From assembly GCF_000520955.1 (NCBI RefSeq), contig NZ_JACC01000001.1:62001-126000 (forward strand): a DNA stretch of 64,000 bases. The letters are read 5' to 3'. Numbering within the stretch: the first letter of the stretch is position 1; every line of letters starts with the position of its first letter. Position numbers and translations under genes: made by a program. Below the pieces are notes generated by a model. That model had not been told where the DNA came from. It saw nothing but the letters and a program-made list of their open reading frames with translations, and ran no database searches. Of the stretch, positions 1 through 10,347 are shown in pieces. This stretch comes from Aquimarina pacifica (lineage in GTDB: Bacteria; Bacteroidota; Bacteroidia; Flavobacteriales; Flavobacteriaceae).

Positions 1-96
1 GATAACCCTTCTTTGAAAATTGAAAAAATCAAACTCTCAACAAATTTTATTCCTAAAAAAGAAAAAGAAATCGTAACAATTTGTAATTTATATTAA
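1..96 (+). CDS. C-terminal end of an unidentified protein (partial)
   Basis: Frame 1 is open from the first base to a TAA at 94-96 and encodes 31 residues rich in Lys and Ile, ending ...TICNLY. The gene would begin before the window. There is no recognisable domain in so short a piece. It could also be a chance open frame, since AT-rich sequence still gives such lengths occasionally. A possible terminator for it lies about 200 bases downstream (294-331). Confidence 0.4.
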   Translation, partial: DNPSLKIEKIKLSTNFIPKKEKEIVTICNLY

Positions 97-469
97 CGAG
101 GCATATGCTTTTTTAGCACTAAAATCACGGATAAGAGAATCTACAGTAATATATATTGCCCCACTTGTTTAGTATGCGCTACGGTTAGTTTCCCAGCTCT
201 CTTAAGAGGGATTAAATAAAAAGTGTATTACTACGCGAATATCTTCTGACTTCGTGCCGTATCAGATTGGTAGATAACAGTAAGAAATATAGTAAAAACA
301 GTCGCATTTGTAAAAAGATGTGGCTGTTTTAGTTTAAAAAAATATACTACAAAATAAAATAAAGTCATAAACTTGAAGTATCTATTAGCATCGCACCTCC
401 TACTCAGCTCTTTAGCTTGCAAAACCAAAGGTAAATCATTAACTTAGTAAGGCTAAAGAAAAAGAAAAC
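97..469. other. Intergenic region with possible terminator and minus-strand -7 box
   Basis: No convincing gene is visible. The only longer minus-strand frame here (65 codons from 428) needs a TTG start and has no recognisable content. A hairpin at 294-331 and a TACCTTTG box on the minus strand (plus-strand CAAAGGTA, 426-433) are the only structures I can point to; the latter could drive a short untranslated transcript leftwards. Confidence 0.35.
294..331 (+). terminator. Possible rho-independent terminator
   Basis: The plus-strand RNA can fold with AAAACAG...CTGTTTT arms, extended by two G-U pairs, around a loop rich in A. A T-rich stretch follows. It would end a plus-strand transcript from the partial gene at the window start or a short RNA between 97 and 290. 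Confidence 0.35.
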
Positions 470-1195
470 ATGAAACTCTCACTTCCCAGAACAAACATTC
501 AACAAAAATTAGATAAAGTAAGGTCCAAAGAGTTTGACCCTAGTACATGGAAACATCAAATTCATAAAATCTTTAAACAAGAAGAAAAGCATAGCCAGCA
601 AATAATTCAAAATTTAGAAAATTCTTCTGTAATACTTTGTAATACCTTCGATTTTGATCAATTAGAAACGCATCGTATTTATCATATTGATCAAATAAAA
701 AAAATCTGTATTGACTATCGACTTCGTTTTTTAGACTCAAAATATTTTAAGGGAAAACTACCGTATTCGGCTATTTCCGAGATCAAAGAGCTCGAAAAAA
801 AACATCAAACCGAGTTAAAAGGATTTAAAATCATAGCGCCATCTAAGCTATTCAAATTAGAAAATGCCGATGATCCTCTACTCTTTGCTCCTATGGGAAA
901 TGATTATTTTTACCTCATTCATACATGGGGAAATGACCTTCATCCATTTCGAAAAATAATGATGTGGTTTTTTAAAAGTTTTGAAAACTTACTCCTACTT
1001 ACATTTTTGGTAAGTGTTGTATGCACCTTTATGATCCCTGAAGGATTATTTAGTAAACAAAGTACAACCTCTACACACATTATGGTATTTTTATTTATGT
1101 TTAAATCCGTTGCGGCCATTGTTTTATTTTATGGATTCGCTCTGGGCAAAAATTTTAATACTGCTATATGGAATAGTAAATATTTTAATGCATAA
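470..1195 (+). CDS. Hypothetical protein with C-terminal membrane hairpin
   Basis: A 241-residue protein that I do not recognise. Residues 1-165 are soluble, charged and mainly helical. Two hydrophobic segments follow, at about 172-190 (after an FRKIMMWFFKSF amphipathic stretch) and 204-226, so the protein is probably anchored in the inner membrane by its C-terminus with the bulk in the cytoplasm. There is no signal peptide. It is followed closely by a DUF2007 protein and another small membrane protein, all in the same direction, so the three probably form an operon. The ATG start has an A/G-rich leader (AAAGAAAAAGAAAAC) typical of this phylum. Confidence 0.7.
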   Translation: MKLSLPRTNIQQKLDKVRSKEFDPSTWKHQIHKIFKQEEKHSQQIIQNLENSSVILCNTFDFDQLETHRIYHIDQIKKICIDYRLRFLDSKYFKGKLPYSAISEIKELEKKHQTELKGFKIIAPSKLFKLENADDPLLFAPMGNDYFYLIHTWGNDLHPFRKIMMWFFKSFENLLLLTFLVSVVCTFMIPEGLFSKQSTTSTHIMVFLFMFKSVAAIVLFYGFALGKNFNTAIWNSKYFNA

Positions 1196-1211
1196 CTTAA
1201 ACTACAAAACT

Positions 1212-1436
1212 ATGTTTACAGAAAGTGAATATGAGAGAGCGTATACCGGGAGTATGATTAATGTACAATTTATTCAGACCCTATTAATTGATCAAGGCAT
1301 TACTTCGATAACCAGAGATGATATGAAATCAGGAATGATGGCAGGTTTCGGAGGTGGAGTTCCTGACCACATTCAACTTTTTGTTAAAAAAGAGGAATAT
1401 ACTAAGGCCCTTACACTAATCGAAAAAAACATGTAA
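1212..1436 (+). CDS. DUF2007 family protein (putative signal-transducing protein)
   Basis: A 74-residue protein. The pattern E(S/Y)ERAYTGSxINVQFIQTLLxDQGI...IQLFVKKEEYTKAL matches the small DUF2007 family (PF09413), whose members are found alone or fused to other domains and have no proven biochemical role. I chose the ATG at 1212 rather than upstream options: the frame extends back into the preceding gene through a TTG, and an ATG at 1188 would overlap that gene by 8 bases. The GGG-rich turn (GFGGGVPD) and the final VKKEE..AL helix are typical. Neighbouring genes encode membrane proteins; no function follows from that. Confidence 0.75.
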   Translation: MFTESEYERAYTGSMINVQFIQTLLIDQGITSITRDDMKSGMMAGFGGGVPDHIQLFVKKEEYTKALTLIEKNM

Positions 1437-1452
1437 AAATCAAAATCTGAGT

Positions 1453-1653
1453 ATGCCAGAAGAAAATGACTCTCAACGAAAAAGCTGGGACCTTATGATC
1501 GGGATCACTTTGGTGGTCTTTGGCGGACTTCGCCTTTACAATCAATTTAAGACAAATATTGACTGGGATTTTAGAGCAATGTTTACGTTATTATTTATAG
1601 GGTATGGCGGATATTTGGTATATCGTCATTTTCAGAATTCTAAAAAAGATTGA
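1453..1653 (+). CDS. Small membrane protein
   Basis: Sixty-six residues with a hydrophilic start (MPEENDSQRKSW), a first hydrophobic segment at about 14-27 (MIGITLVVFGGLRL) and a second at about 43-57 (MFTLLFIGYGGYLVY), then a basic tail (FQNSKKD). This predicts two inner-membrane helices with both ends in the cytoplasm. It lies 16 bases after the DUF2007 gene and is probably cotranscribed with it. I cannot assign a family; short two-helix proteins of this kind are common as uncharacterised genes in Flavobacteriaceae. Confidence 0.65.
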   Translation: MPEENDSQRKSWDLMIGITLVVFGGLRLYNQFKTNIDWDFRAMFTLLFIGYGGYLVYRHFQNSKKD

Positions 1654-1974
1654 TCCTTTTATTTGGCCTATTCATTAAACCCTCTACAAATTATATTGAG
1701 ATAATATATAGATAGCAATAGTGTAATAATATCATTGAAAAAGCAATTATAAGTATAACTAGTTTAAAATATTTTACTAGTCCAAACTATAAAAATTAAG
1801 CATAGCCACGATTTACTTTTCTGGAAAAAAAATACTAGAAAAAGAAACGGGTTATTAGCCTAAAATCACATTTTATATCAAATAATAATGCTCTAAAAAA
1901 AAGCCTAAAGGTGATAATCCCCTTTAGACTTTTTTAAAAATTAAATTATTCTATTTTGCTTGAGAATACTACTT
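1654..1974. other. Intergenic region between convergent genes
   Basis: About 320 bases with no open frame of note. The only clear element is the bidirectional terminator hairpin at 1895-1935. Confidence 0.6.
1895..1935 (-). terminator. Bidirectional rho-independent terminator
   Basis: Arms AAGCCTAAAGG and CCTTTAGACTT (one mismatch) are flanked by A and T runs on both sides, so it can act for the minus-strand ABC-F gene ending at 1975 and for the plus-strand genes ending at 1653. Confidence 0.7.
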
Positions 1975-3720
<1,746 letters not shown>

Positions 3721-3853
3721 TTAAAGTAGAAAAACCGTAATAAAAAAAAATCAAAAAAATGTAATCCAAATAGAATTAACGTATTATTAACTAGTCTGAC
3801 AAAAGTTTCCTACTATTTTTGAAACAAAAATTAGCAATAATACAGTCATTATA

Positions 3854-5299
3854 ATGCCATTTATCGTCGCACGGAGTCTTGTTCTTACTTCTCTATTACA
3901 TTTTCTTTTAGTAGGTTGTTCTGCTCCAGAAAACACAAGTAGAGCATACACTTATTTTGGTGGAGAAATTGTAAACCCTCTCACCGATTATGTAGTGCTG
4001 AGAAATACCAGAGGACATAAGGACACCATATTACTAGACAAAAACAACCGGTTTTTGCATAAAATCGAAAATGTTGAGGACGGATTGTATTCATTTAAGC
4101 ATAATCCAGAGCATCAAATCATGTTAATAGAAAAAGGAGATAGTATCCTTATTCGAGTTAACACATTAGAATTTGATGAATCTCTAGTTTTTACAGGTAT
4201 TGGTGCACGTAAAAATAATTTTTTGATTGATGTGTTTTTAAAAAACGAAACGGATTTAGACAAACTCAAAAAAAATCGTTTTGCACAGACCCCAGAACTT
4301 TTTAAAGAAAATCAAGATTCAATCCTTAAGTTTCATCAAAAATCATTTCAAAAATTAGTAAATAAATATCAACTTACCGATTTGGCAAAAAAAGTAACCG
4401 AATCTAGTTTTATATTTGGCTATTATAACAGACATGAGCAATATTTTAAAAGCCAGTATGACCAAGGAAATCAAAGTGTTCTAAAAGAAATCCCTGCATC
4501 ATTTTATGCATATCGAAATCAAATCAACTTTAACGATAGTCATTTAAAAAGGTTATATTCTTACAATAGATTTTTGCATCACTATTTTACAAATTTGGCA
4601 TTAACAGACGATAAGGGGAATCTTTCTAAACTTTCTACTAATTTTAAAAAAACACAGCATCAACTCAATCTGATCGACTGCAAAGTAGAGAATCCCAATA
4701 TTAAGAATAATTTATTACGAAGATCAACTTTAAATTTTTTATTAAATAGTAAAAACAATATTGAGTCAGATTCAATTCTTACACAATTTTTGGCAACTAC
4801 TTCTAATAAAAAGTCGAGAGCAAAAATGACCACACTCTACCATGCAATTTCTAAATTAAGACCTAATAGTGTAATTCCTGATCAAGAACTTGTCAATTTA
4901 GAAGGTGAAACGGTACAGCTATCTTCTCTATTTAACAAACCTATTACTGCTCTTTATTTCTGGTCTATGAATCATAAAAATCATTATGTTCGTGCACATC
5001 AAAAAGCAACATATCTCAATACTCTATATCCTGATATTAATTTTATAGCTGTCAATATTGATGATAACGAAACCGAAAACTGGTTGAATACCGTAAAAAG
5101 ACATCAATATAACTTAAACCAAGAATATGGGTTCAAATACCCAAAATGTTCTTTTGAAGAACTAGTAATTCATTACAGGAACAAGGTAATACTAGTGGAT
5201 AATGAGGGTAAAATCATCAATGCAAGAGCGGATTTATTTGCATCTATTTTTGAAAAACAACTAATGCAATATACGCAGTTGGCTAGTATTGAAAACTAA
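3854..5299 (+). CDS. Lipoprotein with C-terminal redoxin/TlpA-like domain lacking CXXC
   Basis: A 481-residue exported lipoprotein: hydrophobic signal followed by lipobox LVGC, with Cys22 as the lipidated residue. Residues about 30-110 look like the beta-rich N-terminal domain common in Bacteroidetes TlpA-like proteins (FGGEIVNP...DTILLDKNNRF...). The middle is helical. Residues about 345-481 follow the thioredoxin-fold pattern (GETVQLSSLFNKPITALYFWS, then NIDDNETENWL and VILVDNEGKII). The active site that normally reads W(A)xxCxxC is WSMNHKNHY here, so no disulfide redox chemistry is expected. A TATTTTTG box at 3814-3821 may be its promoter. The terminator at 5298-5331 follows directly. Confidence 0.75.
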   Translation: MPFIVARSLVLTSLLHFLLVGCSAPENTSRAYTYFGGEIVNPLTDYVVLRNTRGHKDTILLDKNNRFLHKIENVEDGLYSFKHNPEHQIMLIEKGDSILIRVNTLEFDESLVFTGIGARKNNFLIDVFLKNETDLDKLKKNRFAQTPELFKENQDSILKFHQKSFQKLVNKYQLTDLAKKVTESSFIFGYYNRHEQYFKSQYDQGNQSVLKEIPASFYAYRNQINFNDSHLKRLYSYNRFLHHYFTNLALTDDKGNLSKLSTNFKKTQHQLNLIDCKVENPNIKNNLLRRSTLNFLLNSKNNIESDSILTQFLATTSNKKSRAKMTTLYHAISKLRPNSVIPDQELVNLEGETVQLSSLFNKPITALYFWSMNHKNHYVRAHQKATYLNTLYPDINFIAVNIDDNETENWLNTVKRHQYNLNQEYGFKYPKCSFEELVIHYRNKVILVDNEGKIINARADLFASIFEKQLMQYTQLASIEN

Positions 5300-5331
5300 A
5301 AAAAGTTACTCCACAAAGAAGTAACTTTTTT
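5298..5331. terminator. Bidirectional rho-independent terminator
   Basis: Arms AAAAGTTAC and GTAACTTTT around an 11-base loop, with A and T tracts outside, between the convergent redoxin-like and transaldolase genes. Confidence 0.7.
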
Positions 5332-5365
5332 ATATCGTAATAAAATAAAAATGGATGGTTTTTAT

Positions 5366-6019
5366 TTAATTTCCTTTTTTATAATCAGCAAGAAATTTTG
5401 CCAAACCTATATCAGTAAGTGGGTGTTTTAACAACCCTTCAATAGACGAAAGAGGTCCAGTCATCACATCTGCGCCTATCTTAGCACAATCAATAACATG
5501 CATAGTATGTCTTACAGAGGCTGCCAATATTTGAGTTGCAAACCCATAGTTATTATATATTTGTCTAATTTCTGCAATTAAGTTAAGTCCATCAGTAGAT
5601 ATGTCATCTAATCGTCCAATAAATGGAGAAACATAGGTAGCTCCAGCTTTTGCCGCCAATAAGGCTTGTCCTGCCGAAAACACAAGTGTACAATTTGTTT
5701 TAATTCCTTTATCACTAAAATACTTAATAGCTTTTACCCCTTCTTTAATCATAGGCACTTTTACTATTATTTGATCATGAAGTTTTGCCAACTCTTCTCC
5801 TTCTTTAATCATTCCTTCAAAATCTGTAGAGATCACTTCTGCACTTACATCGCCAGTTACAATCTCACATATTTTCTTGTAGTGATTAATAATATTTTCT
5901 TTGCCTGTAATACCTTCTTTAGCCATTAAAGATGGATTGGTCGTAACCCCATCTAAAACTCCCAAGTCTTGAGCTTCTTTAATTTGGTCAAGGTTTGCGG
6001 TATCAATAAAAAACTTCAT
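5366..6019 (-). CDS. fsa: Fructose-6-phosphate aldolase / small transaldolase
   Basis: At 217 residues this has the length of the short transaldolase subfamily (FSA/TAL type 3B), which forms decameric TIM barrels in the cytosol. Seen motifs are [10 protein letters not shown] at the start, GVTTNPSL near 25, Lys87 in IIVKVPM as the expected Schiff-base lysine, [23 protein letters not shown] and AASVRH. It either transfers dihydroxyacetone in the pentose phosphate pathway (transaldolase) or cleaves fructose 6-phosphate; sequence alone does not separate the two activities in this subfamily. It is monocistronic between a terminator and the minus-strand SDR gene upstream. Confidence 0.9.
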   Translation of the reverse strand: MKFFIDTANLDQIKEAQDLGVLDGVTTNPSLMAKEGITGKENIINHYKKICEIVTGDVSAEVISTDFEGMIKEGEELAKLHDQIIVKVPMIKEGVKAIKYFSDKGIKTNCTLVFSAGQALLAAKAGATYVSPFIGRLDDISTDGLNLIAEIRQIYNNYGFATQILAASVRHTMHVIDCAKIGADVMTGPLSSIEGLLKHPLTDIGLAKFLADYKKGN

Positions 6020-6098
6020 ACTCTTATATTTAGATTTTATATATTCATTTTTATGTATGCGAATATAAAAATAATCGTCCGAGTCCGGGCAACTAAAA

Positions 6099-6920
6099 TT
6101 ATAATTTATAATGATTCATCAATAACTTTTCGTATACCAGATCTGGCAAAATTCGTTTTAGAACAATTGAAAATTTTTGCATAAAAACTCCAACTTTATA
6201 ATGCACCTTAGGAGTATCAGTTCGTATTATTTTATATACTACTTTTGCCATTTCTAAAGGATCACTACCTGAATCTACATGCGAATCCATCATTTTTAAA
6301 GTATCTCCATATGGTTTTTCGTAGGGTGAGCTCTTTATTACGGGGGCATGATATCGTCCCGCTGCAATATTAGTTGCAAAATCTCCTGGAGCTACATTAG
6401 TCATTTTAATATTAAAAGCCTTTAGCTCCATTCTCCAAGCCTCAGTTGTCATTTCTAAAGCAGCTTTAGAAGCACTATAAATTCCGCGATACGGCAACCC
6501 CATATATCCTGCAATAGAAGTGACATTAATTACAAGCCCACCTCCTTGTTTCCGCATTAGCGGTAACACAGCTTTAGTCACATTTATAGGACCAAAATAA
6601 TTCGTTGTAAAGTTTTTTATAATTTCATCTTCAGGAATTTCTTCTATTGGACCTGTAATTCCTGCTCCTGCATTATTAATCAATACATCTAGTTGCCCAT
6701 GCTTTTGTTCTATAACCGCAACAGCAGATTCAATACTTATTGTATCTGCTACATCTAATTTTAATAATGTAAAATGATTAAAGTCTTTGAGCTTTGACGG
6801 ATTACGGCTTGTACCATAAACGATGTACCCTTTTTCTGTAAGATATATACCTATGGATTTCCCTATTCCAGAAGATCCTCCTGTTATTAAAACAACCTTG
6901 TTTTTATGATTTGCACTCAT
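6099..6920 (-). CDS. Short-chain dehydrogenase/reductase (SDR)
   Basis: A classical SDR of 273 residues. It shows the cofactor motif TGGSSGIG (13-20), LDVADTIS, the NNAGAG motif, the catalytic Ser in [10 protein letters not shown], and YSASK with the Tyr and Lys pair. The C-terminus is hydrophobic-basic ([22 protein letters not shown]), as in SDRs that work on lipophilic substrates. The frame extends to a TTG at 6935, but the ATG at 6920 gives the normal start. A TATATTTG box (plus strand 6925-6932) lies four bases upstream of that ATG, so the message may be nearly leaderless if the box is real. The substrate cannot be told. Confidence 0.88.
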   Translation of the reverse strand: MSANHKNKVVLITGGSSGIGKSIGIYLTEKGYIVYGTSRNPSKLKDFNHFTLLKLDVADTISIESAVAVIEQKHGQLDVLINNAGAGITGPIEEIPEDEIIKNFTTNYFGPINVTKAVLPLMRKQGGGLVINVTSIAGYMGLPYRGIYSASKAALEMTTEAWRMELKAFNIKMTNVAPGDFATNIAAGRYHAPVIKSSPYEKPYGDTLKMMDSHVDSGSDPLEMAKVVYKIIRTDTPKVHYKVGVFMQKFSIVLKRILPDLVYEKLLMNHYKL

Positions 6921-7020
6921 AGCGCAAATATACAATTCTGATGTACTAATTAAACTTAATAATTACAGTAATTAACGTTATCTTGAAGAAGATGTTTGCT
7001 CATTTTAGGGTACAAAAAAA

Positions 7021-7114
7021 GGCAAGCTACCTACATCACACCGCTACAACCATCTACCTTTGCTGCGTTCCCGCCCTGGAGGATTCAACAGGAGCTAGTT
7101 GTGTAGGACTTGCC
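7021..7114 (-). ncRNA. ffs: Signal recognition particle RNA, small bacterial type
   Basis: Read on the minus strand, GGCAAGTCC...GGTAGCTTGCC gives closing arms that pair (GGCAAG with CTTGCC). The apical part CCTCCAGGGCGGGAACGCAG carries the GGAA tetraloop and the asymmetric internal loop bound by Ffh in the SRP RNA domain IV. A T7 tract follows the 3' arm (plus strand AAAAAAA at 7014-7020), as a transcription end. A strong promoter lies just upstream (7120-7149). It sits between two oppositely oriented genes. Confidence 0.92.
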
Positions 7115-7119
7115 GGGTG

Positions 7120-7149
7120 CAAAGATACGATCTTTAGTAAATAAAACAA
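7120..7149 (-). promoter_or_regulatory. Promoter of the SRP RNA
   Basis: TTG, 19 bases, then TATCTTTG (plus-strand CAAAGATA at 7120-7127) fits the Bacteroidetes sigma-A consensus and places the transcript start at about 7114, the first base of the RNA helix. Confidence 0.75.
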
Positions 7150-7204
7150 TGATTTTTTAAACCCAAATAAAATAAATATCTTTCATCAAAATTTAAATTC
7201 ACAA

Positions 7205-8257
7205 ATGAATATTCGTAACTCTCTTATCATCATTATTTTAAGCACATTAATAATTTCTTGTGGAAGTAACCAAGAGAAGAAAAAAAAATATTTTTCTTTG
7301 TCAATCGCTGATGGTAAGACAAAACTTACGTTAGGACAAACTCTAAAAGCAACTATTGTAAATAATCAAAATATAAAAATTGATTCTGTCATTTATATTC
7401 TTGCTAATAAAAAATCGGTTGCAACACCACCTTTTGAGTATTCTGAAAAATTAGATGACGAAAAACTAGGGAATCATGTTATACAGGCTCAAGTATTTTA
7501 TGACGGAAACATTGATACTATTAGTAAAAAGATAACGCTGCTCAATAATGTATCACCAAAACTTTATTCTTATACCATCAAGGCAGAATATCCACATGAC
7601 AAAGAAGCATTTACGCAAGGATTAGAATTCTCTGGAGATACACTTTATGAAAGTACTGGAAAAAAAGGTTTTTCATCCTTAAGAAAAGTTGATTATACGA
7701 CTGGAGAGGTACTTGTAAAAAAAGAAATAGCAAAGCAATATTTCGCCGAAGGGATTACGATACTTAATGACAAAGTAATGCAATTAACCTGGTTAGCTAA
7801 AGAAGGTTTTATTTACAACCTTGCTACTTTAGAAAAAACAGGAAGCTTTGCATATACCCAAAGTAAAGAAGGATGGGGGTTGTGTAATGATGGTAAAAAT
7901 ATATATAAGAGTGACGGAACAGATAAAATCTGGATACTTGACCCCAATACTCTGGCAGAAAAACACTACATACAGATTACTACTAATAAAAGTGTAAAAT
8001 CAAGGTTTAATGAATTAGAATGGGTTGATGGAAAAATTTATGCCAATACTTGGCAAAAAGATGGTATTGCTATTATTAATCCCAAAAATGGTGCTTTAGA
8101 AGCCGTTATTGACTTAAGTGGACTACGCAAAAAAGTTACACAACATGACCAGATCGATGTTTTAAATGGTATTGCCTACAAACCAGATTCTAAACAACTT
8201 TTTGTAACTGGCAAAAACTGGGACAAATTGTTTGAAATAGAAGTAATCAAAAAGTAA
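7205..8257 (+). CDS. Glutaminyl-peptide cyclotransferase (lipoprotein)
   Basis: A 350-residue lipoprotein: signal ending LIISC with Cys19 as lipidation site. Residues about 30-120 form an Ig-like N-terminal extension. From about 130 onward it follows the plant/bacterial glutamine cyclotransferase beta-propeller (Glu_cyclase_2): EYPHDKEAFTQGLEF, LYESTGKKGFSSL, FAEGITILNDKVMQLTW, GWGLCNDG, FNELEWVDGKIYANTW and QHDQIDVLNGIAY. The enzyme converts N-terminal glutamine to pyroglutamate; here it would act in the periplasm. Since a signal peptidase cut often exposes Gln in this phylum (for example the AQ ends of several proteins in this window), it may modify exported proteins. That link is inference. 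Confidence 0.9.
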   Translation: MNIRNSLIIIILSTLIISCGSNQEKKKKYFSLSIADGKTKLTLGQTLKATIVNNQNIKIDSVIYILANKKSVATPPFEYSEKLDDEKLGNHVIQAQVFYDGNIDTISKKITLLNNVSPKLYSYTIKAEYPHDKEAFTQGLEFSGDTLYESTGKKGFSSLRKVDYTTGEVLVKKEIAKQYFAEGITILNDKVMQLTWLAKEGFIYNLATLEKTGSFAYTQSKEGWGLCNDGKNIYKSDGTDKIWILDPNTLAEKHYIQITTNKSVKSRFNELEWVDGKIYANTWQKDGIAIINPKNGALEAVIDLSGLRKKVTQHDQIDVLNGIAYKPDSKQLFVTGKNWDKLFEIEVIKK

Positions 8258-8400
8258 AACACAATTAAAAAAATATCCTTTACATATATTAGCAAGTGTT
8301 ATCATAAACAACTTAAGCACATGGGATAACAAACAAAAAGCGATCAGTTTAAATATTGCTCGCTCTTAAAAATTTGCAACATCATAATAAGTAACTCGTT

Positions 8401-8433
8401 TTTGTAATAGACGAATAATAAACCGTACCTTTG
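8401..8433 (+). promoter_or_regulatory. Promoter of the DEAD-box helicase gene
   Basis: TTTG (8401-8404), 21 bases, TACCTTTG (8426-8433), then the ATG at 8452: a near-consensus Bacteroidetes promoter with a short leader. Its position also excludes the TTG at 8431 as start codon. Confidence 0.7.
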
Positions 8434-8451
8434 CGGCTTATTTTTAGCTAT

Positions 8452-10215
8452 ATGAACAAATTTGAAGCATTAGGTCTGGGCGAAGCCGTTATTAAGGCTG
8501 TAGAAGATATGGGATTCGAAACCCCTAGTGAAGTACAAGAAAAGGCAATTCCCATTTTGCTGAATGAAGATACAGATATTGTAGCCTTAGCACAAACGGG
8601 GACAGGAAAAACTGCAGCGTTTGGATTTCCGTTGATTGAAAAAGTGGATAGTAGTAGCAGAATTACCCAAGGATTGATTTTATCCCCTACACGAGAACTT
8701 TGCTTACAAATAACAAATGAGTTAAAAAATTATTCCAAATTTATTCCTGGATTACATACTGTTGCTATTTATGGTGGAGCAAGTATCAGTGATCAGGCAA
8801 AACAGATAAAACGTGGGGCTCAAATTATTGTAGCTACTCCCGGACGAATGCAAGATATGATTAACCGTAAGATGGTTGATATTTCTAACATAGGATACTG
8901 CGTACTAGATGAAGCTGATGAGATGCTAAACATGGGGTTTTATGAAGATATTAATGCCATACTATCTCATACTCCCAAAGAAAAGAACACTTGGTTATTC
9001 TCAGCTACAATGCCCAAAGAGGTATCAACAATAGCAAAGCGTTTTATGAGTGCCCCTGTAGAAATTACTGTAGGTCATAAAAACACAGGCTCTAAAAATG
9101 TATCTCACGAATACTATGTTGTAAATTCTAGAGATAGATATGCGGCATTAAAAAGATTAGCTGATGCCAATCCTGATATTTTTTCGGTCATATTTTGTAG
9201 AACCAAAAGAGACACCCAAAAGGTGGCAGAAAATCTTATCGAAGATGGTTATAATGCAGCAGCTCTTCATGGTGACCTAAGTCAAAATCAGCGAGATCTG
9301 GTAATGAAAAGTTTCAGAAACAGACAAATACAAATGTTGGTTGCTACAGACGTTGCTGCTCGTGGAATTGATGTAGACAATGTTACTCACGTTATTAACT
9401 ACCAACTACCTGACGAGATAGAGACATACACCCACAGAAGCGGTCGAACAGGACGTGCAGGAAAAAGTGGTGTATCTATGGTTATTGTTTCTAAAAGTGA
9501 ACTTAGAAAAATAAAGTCTGTAGAACGAATTATCAAGAAAAGTTTCGAGAAAAAAGAAATTCCTAGTGGCGAAGAAATATGTCAAATACAATTATTTCAT
9601 TTAGCTAGTGATATTAAAAAATCAGAAATAAATCACGAAATTGATAGTTACCTACCTTCTATTAATGAAGTTTTAGAAGAATTTACCAAAGAAGAATTAA
9701 TTAAAAAATTCTTTTCTGTAGAGTTTTCTCGTTTTCATAATTATTATAAAAAATCACGAGACCTAAATACTTCTGTCAATGATAGAGACAGAGGAGAATA
9801 TACATCTAACGGAAACAGTACGCGTTACTTTATAAATGTTGGAGAAAAAGATGGGTTTGATTGGATGACTCTTAAAGATTTCCTTAAAGATGCTCTCTCA
9901 TTAGGAAGTGATAGCCTAACGCGTGTTGACGTCAAAGAAAGTTTCTCTTTTTTTAATACCAATACCGAAGATAAAGAAAAGGTCCTTGAGGTTTTTGAAG
10001 ATTTCAAATTACAGGGTAGAAATGTTAATGTTGAAATTTCTAAAGATTCTCGAAGAAGAAGTCCTAAACGTCGTAATGAAGGTGGCGGATATAAAGGAAA
10101 AAGAAGAAGCGATGGATTTAAGCCAAAAAACAAGAAGCGTTTTGATTCTTATAACAAAGATGATAGAGGCAATAATGGGAGAAGAGACAGAAGAAAACGT
10201 AGTGATCGTAACTAA
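8452..10215 (+). CDS. deaD: DEAD-box ATP-dependent RNA helicase
   Basis: A 587-residue cytosolic RNA helicase. The motifs run in order: Q-motif region, AQTGTGKT (I), PTRELCLQ (Ia), TPGRMQD (Ib), DEAD (II), SAT (III), IFCRTKR (IV), ARGIDVDNV (V) and HRSGRTGRAG (VI). After a linker comes a DbpA/CsdA-type RNA-binding fold (RYFINVGEKDGFDWMTLKDF). The tail is basic and low in complexity, RRRSPKRRN...GGGYKGKRR, and would bind RNA without specificity. Roles in ribosome assembly and cold growth are known for the family. The start is the ATG at 8452, downstream of the promoter box. Confidence 0.93.
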   Translation: MNKFEALGLGEAVIKAVEDMGFETPSEVQEKAIPILLNEDTDIVALAQTGTGKTAAFGFPLIEKVDSSSRITQGLILSPTRELCLQITNELKNYSKFIPGLHTVAIYGGASISDQAKQIKRGAQIIVATPGRMQDMINRKMVDISNIGYCVLDEADEMLNMGFYEDINAILSHTPKEKNTWLFSATMPKEVSTIAKRFMSAPVEITVGHKNTGSKNVSHEYYVVNSRDRYAALKRLADANPDIFSVIFCRTKRDTQKVAENLIEDGYNAAALHGDLSQNQRDLVMKSFRNRQIQMLVATDVAARGIDVDNVTHVINYQLPDEIETYTHRSGRTGRAGKSGVSMVIVSKSELRKIKSVERIIKKSFEKKEIPSGEEICQIQLFHLASDIKKSEINHEIDSYLPSINEVLEEFTKEELIKKFFSVEFSRFHNYYKKSRDLNTSVNDRDRGEYTSNGNSTRYFINVGEKDGFDWMTLKDFLKDALSLGSDSLTRVDVKESFSFFNTNTEDKEKVLEVFEDFKLQGRNVNVEISKDSRRRSPKRRNEGGGYKGKRRSDGFKPKNKKRFDSYNKDDRGNNGRRDRRKRSDRN

Positions 10216-10347
10216 TTAAAATCAAATATTTAATAGTATTACTTTTATTTAATAATCATTGAATTTTGTAAACTTTAACACAGTAATACTGTTTTTGGCT
10301 TGATTTTTATGTTACTTAAATCAAAATTGATAGCTATAAAATATTAC

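Noticed and set aside
231-428. 65-codon minus-strand frame
   Set aside because: It needs a TTG start, has no recognisable content and overlaps its own possible promoter box and the hairpin at 294-331.
9825-10219. Frames opposite and parallel to the DEAD-box helicase tail
   Set aside because: Shadows of the Arg/Lys/Gly-rich codons of the helicase C-terminus.
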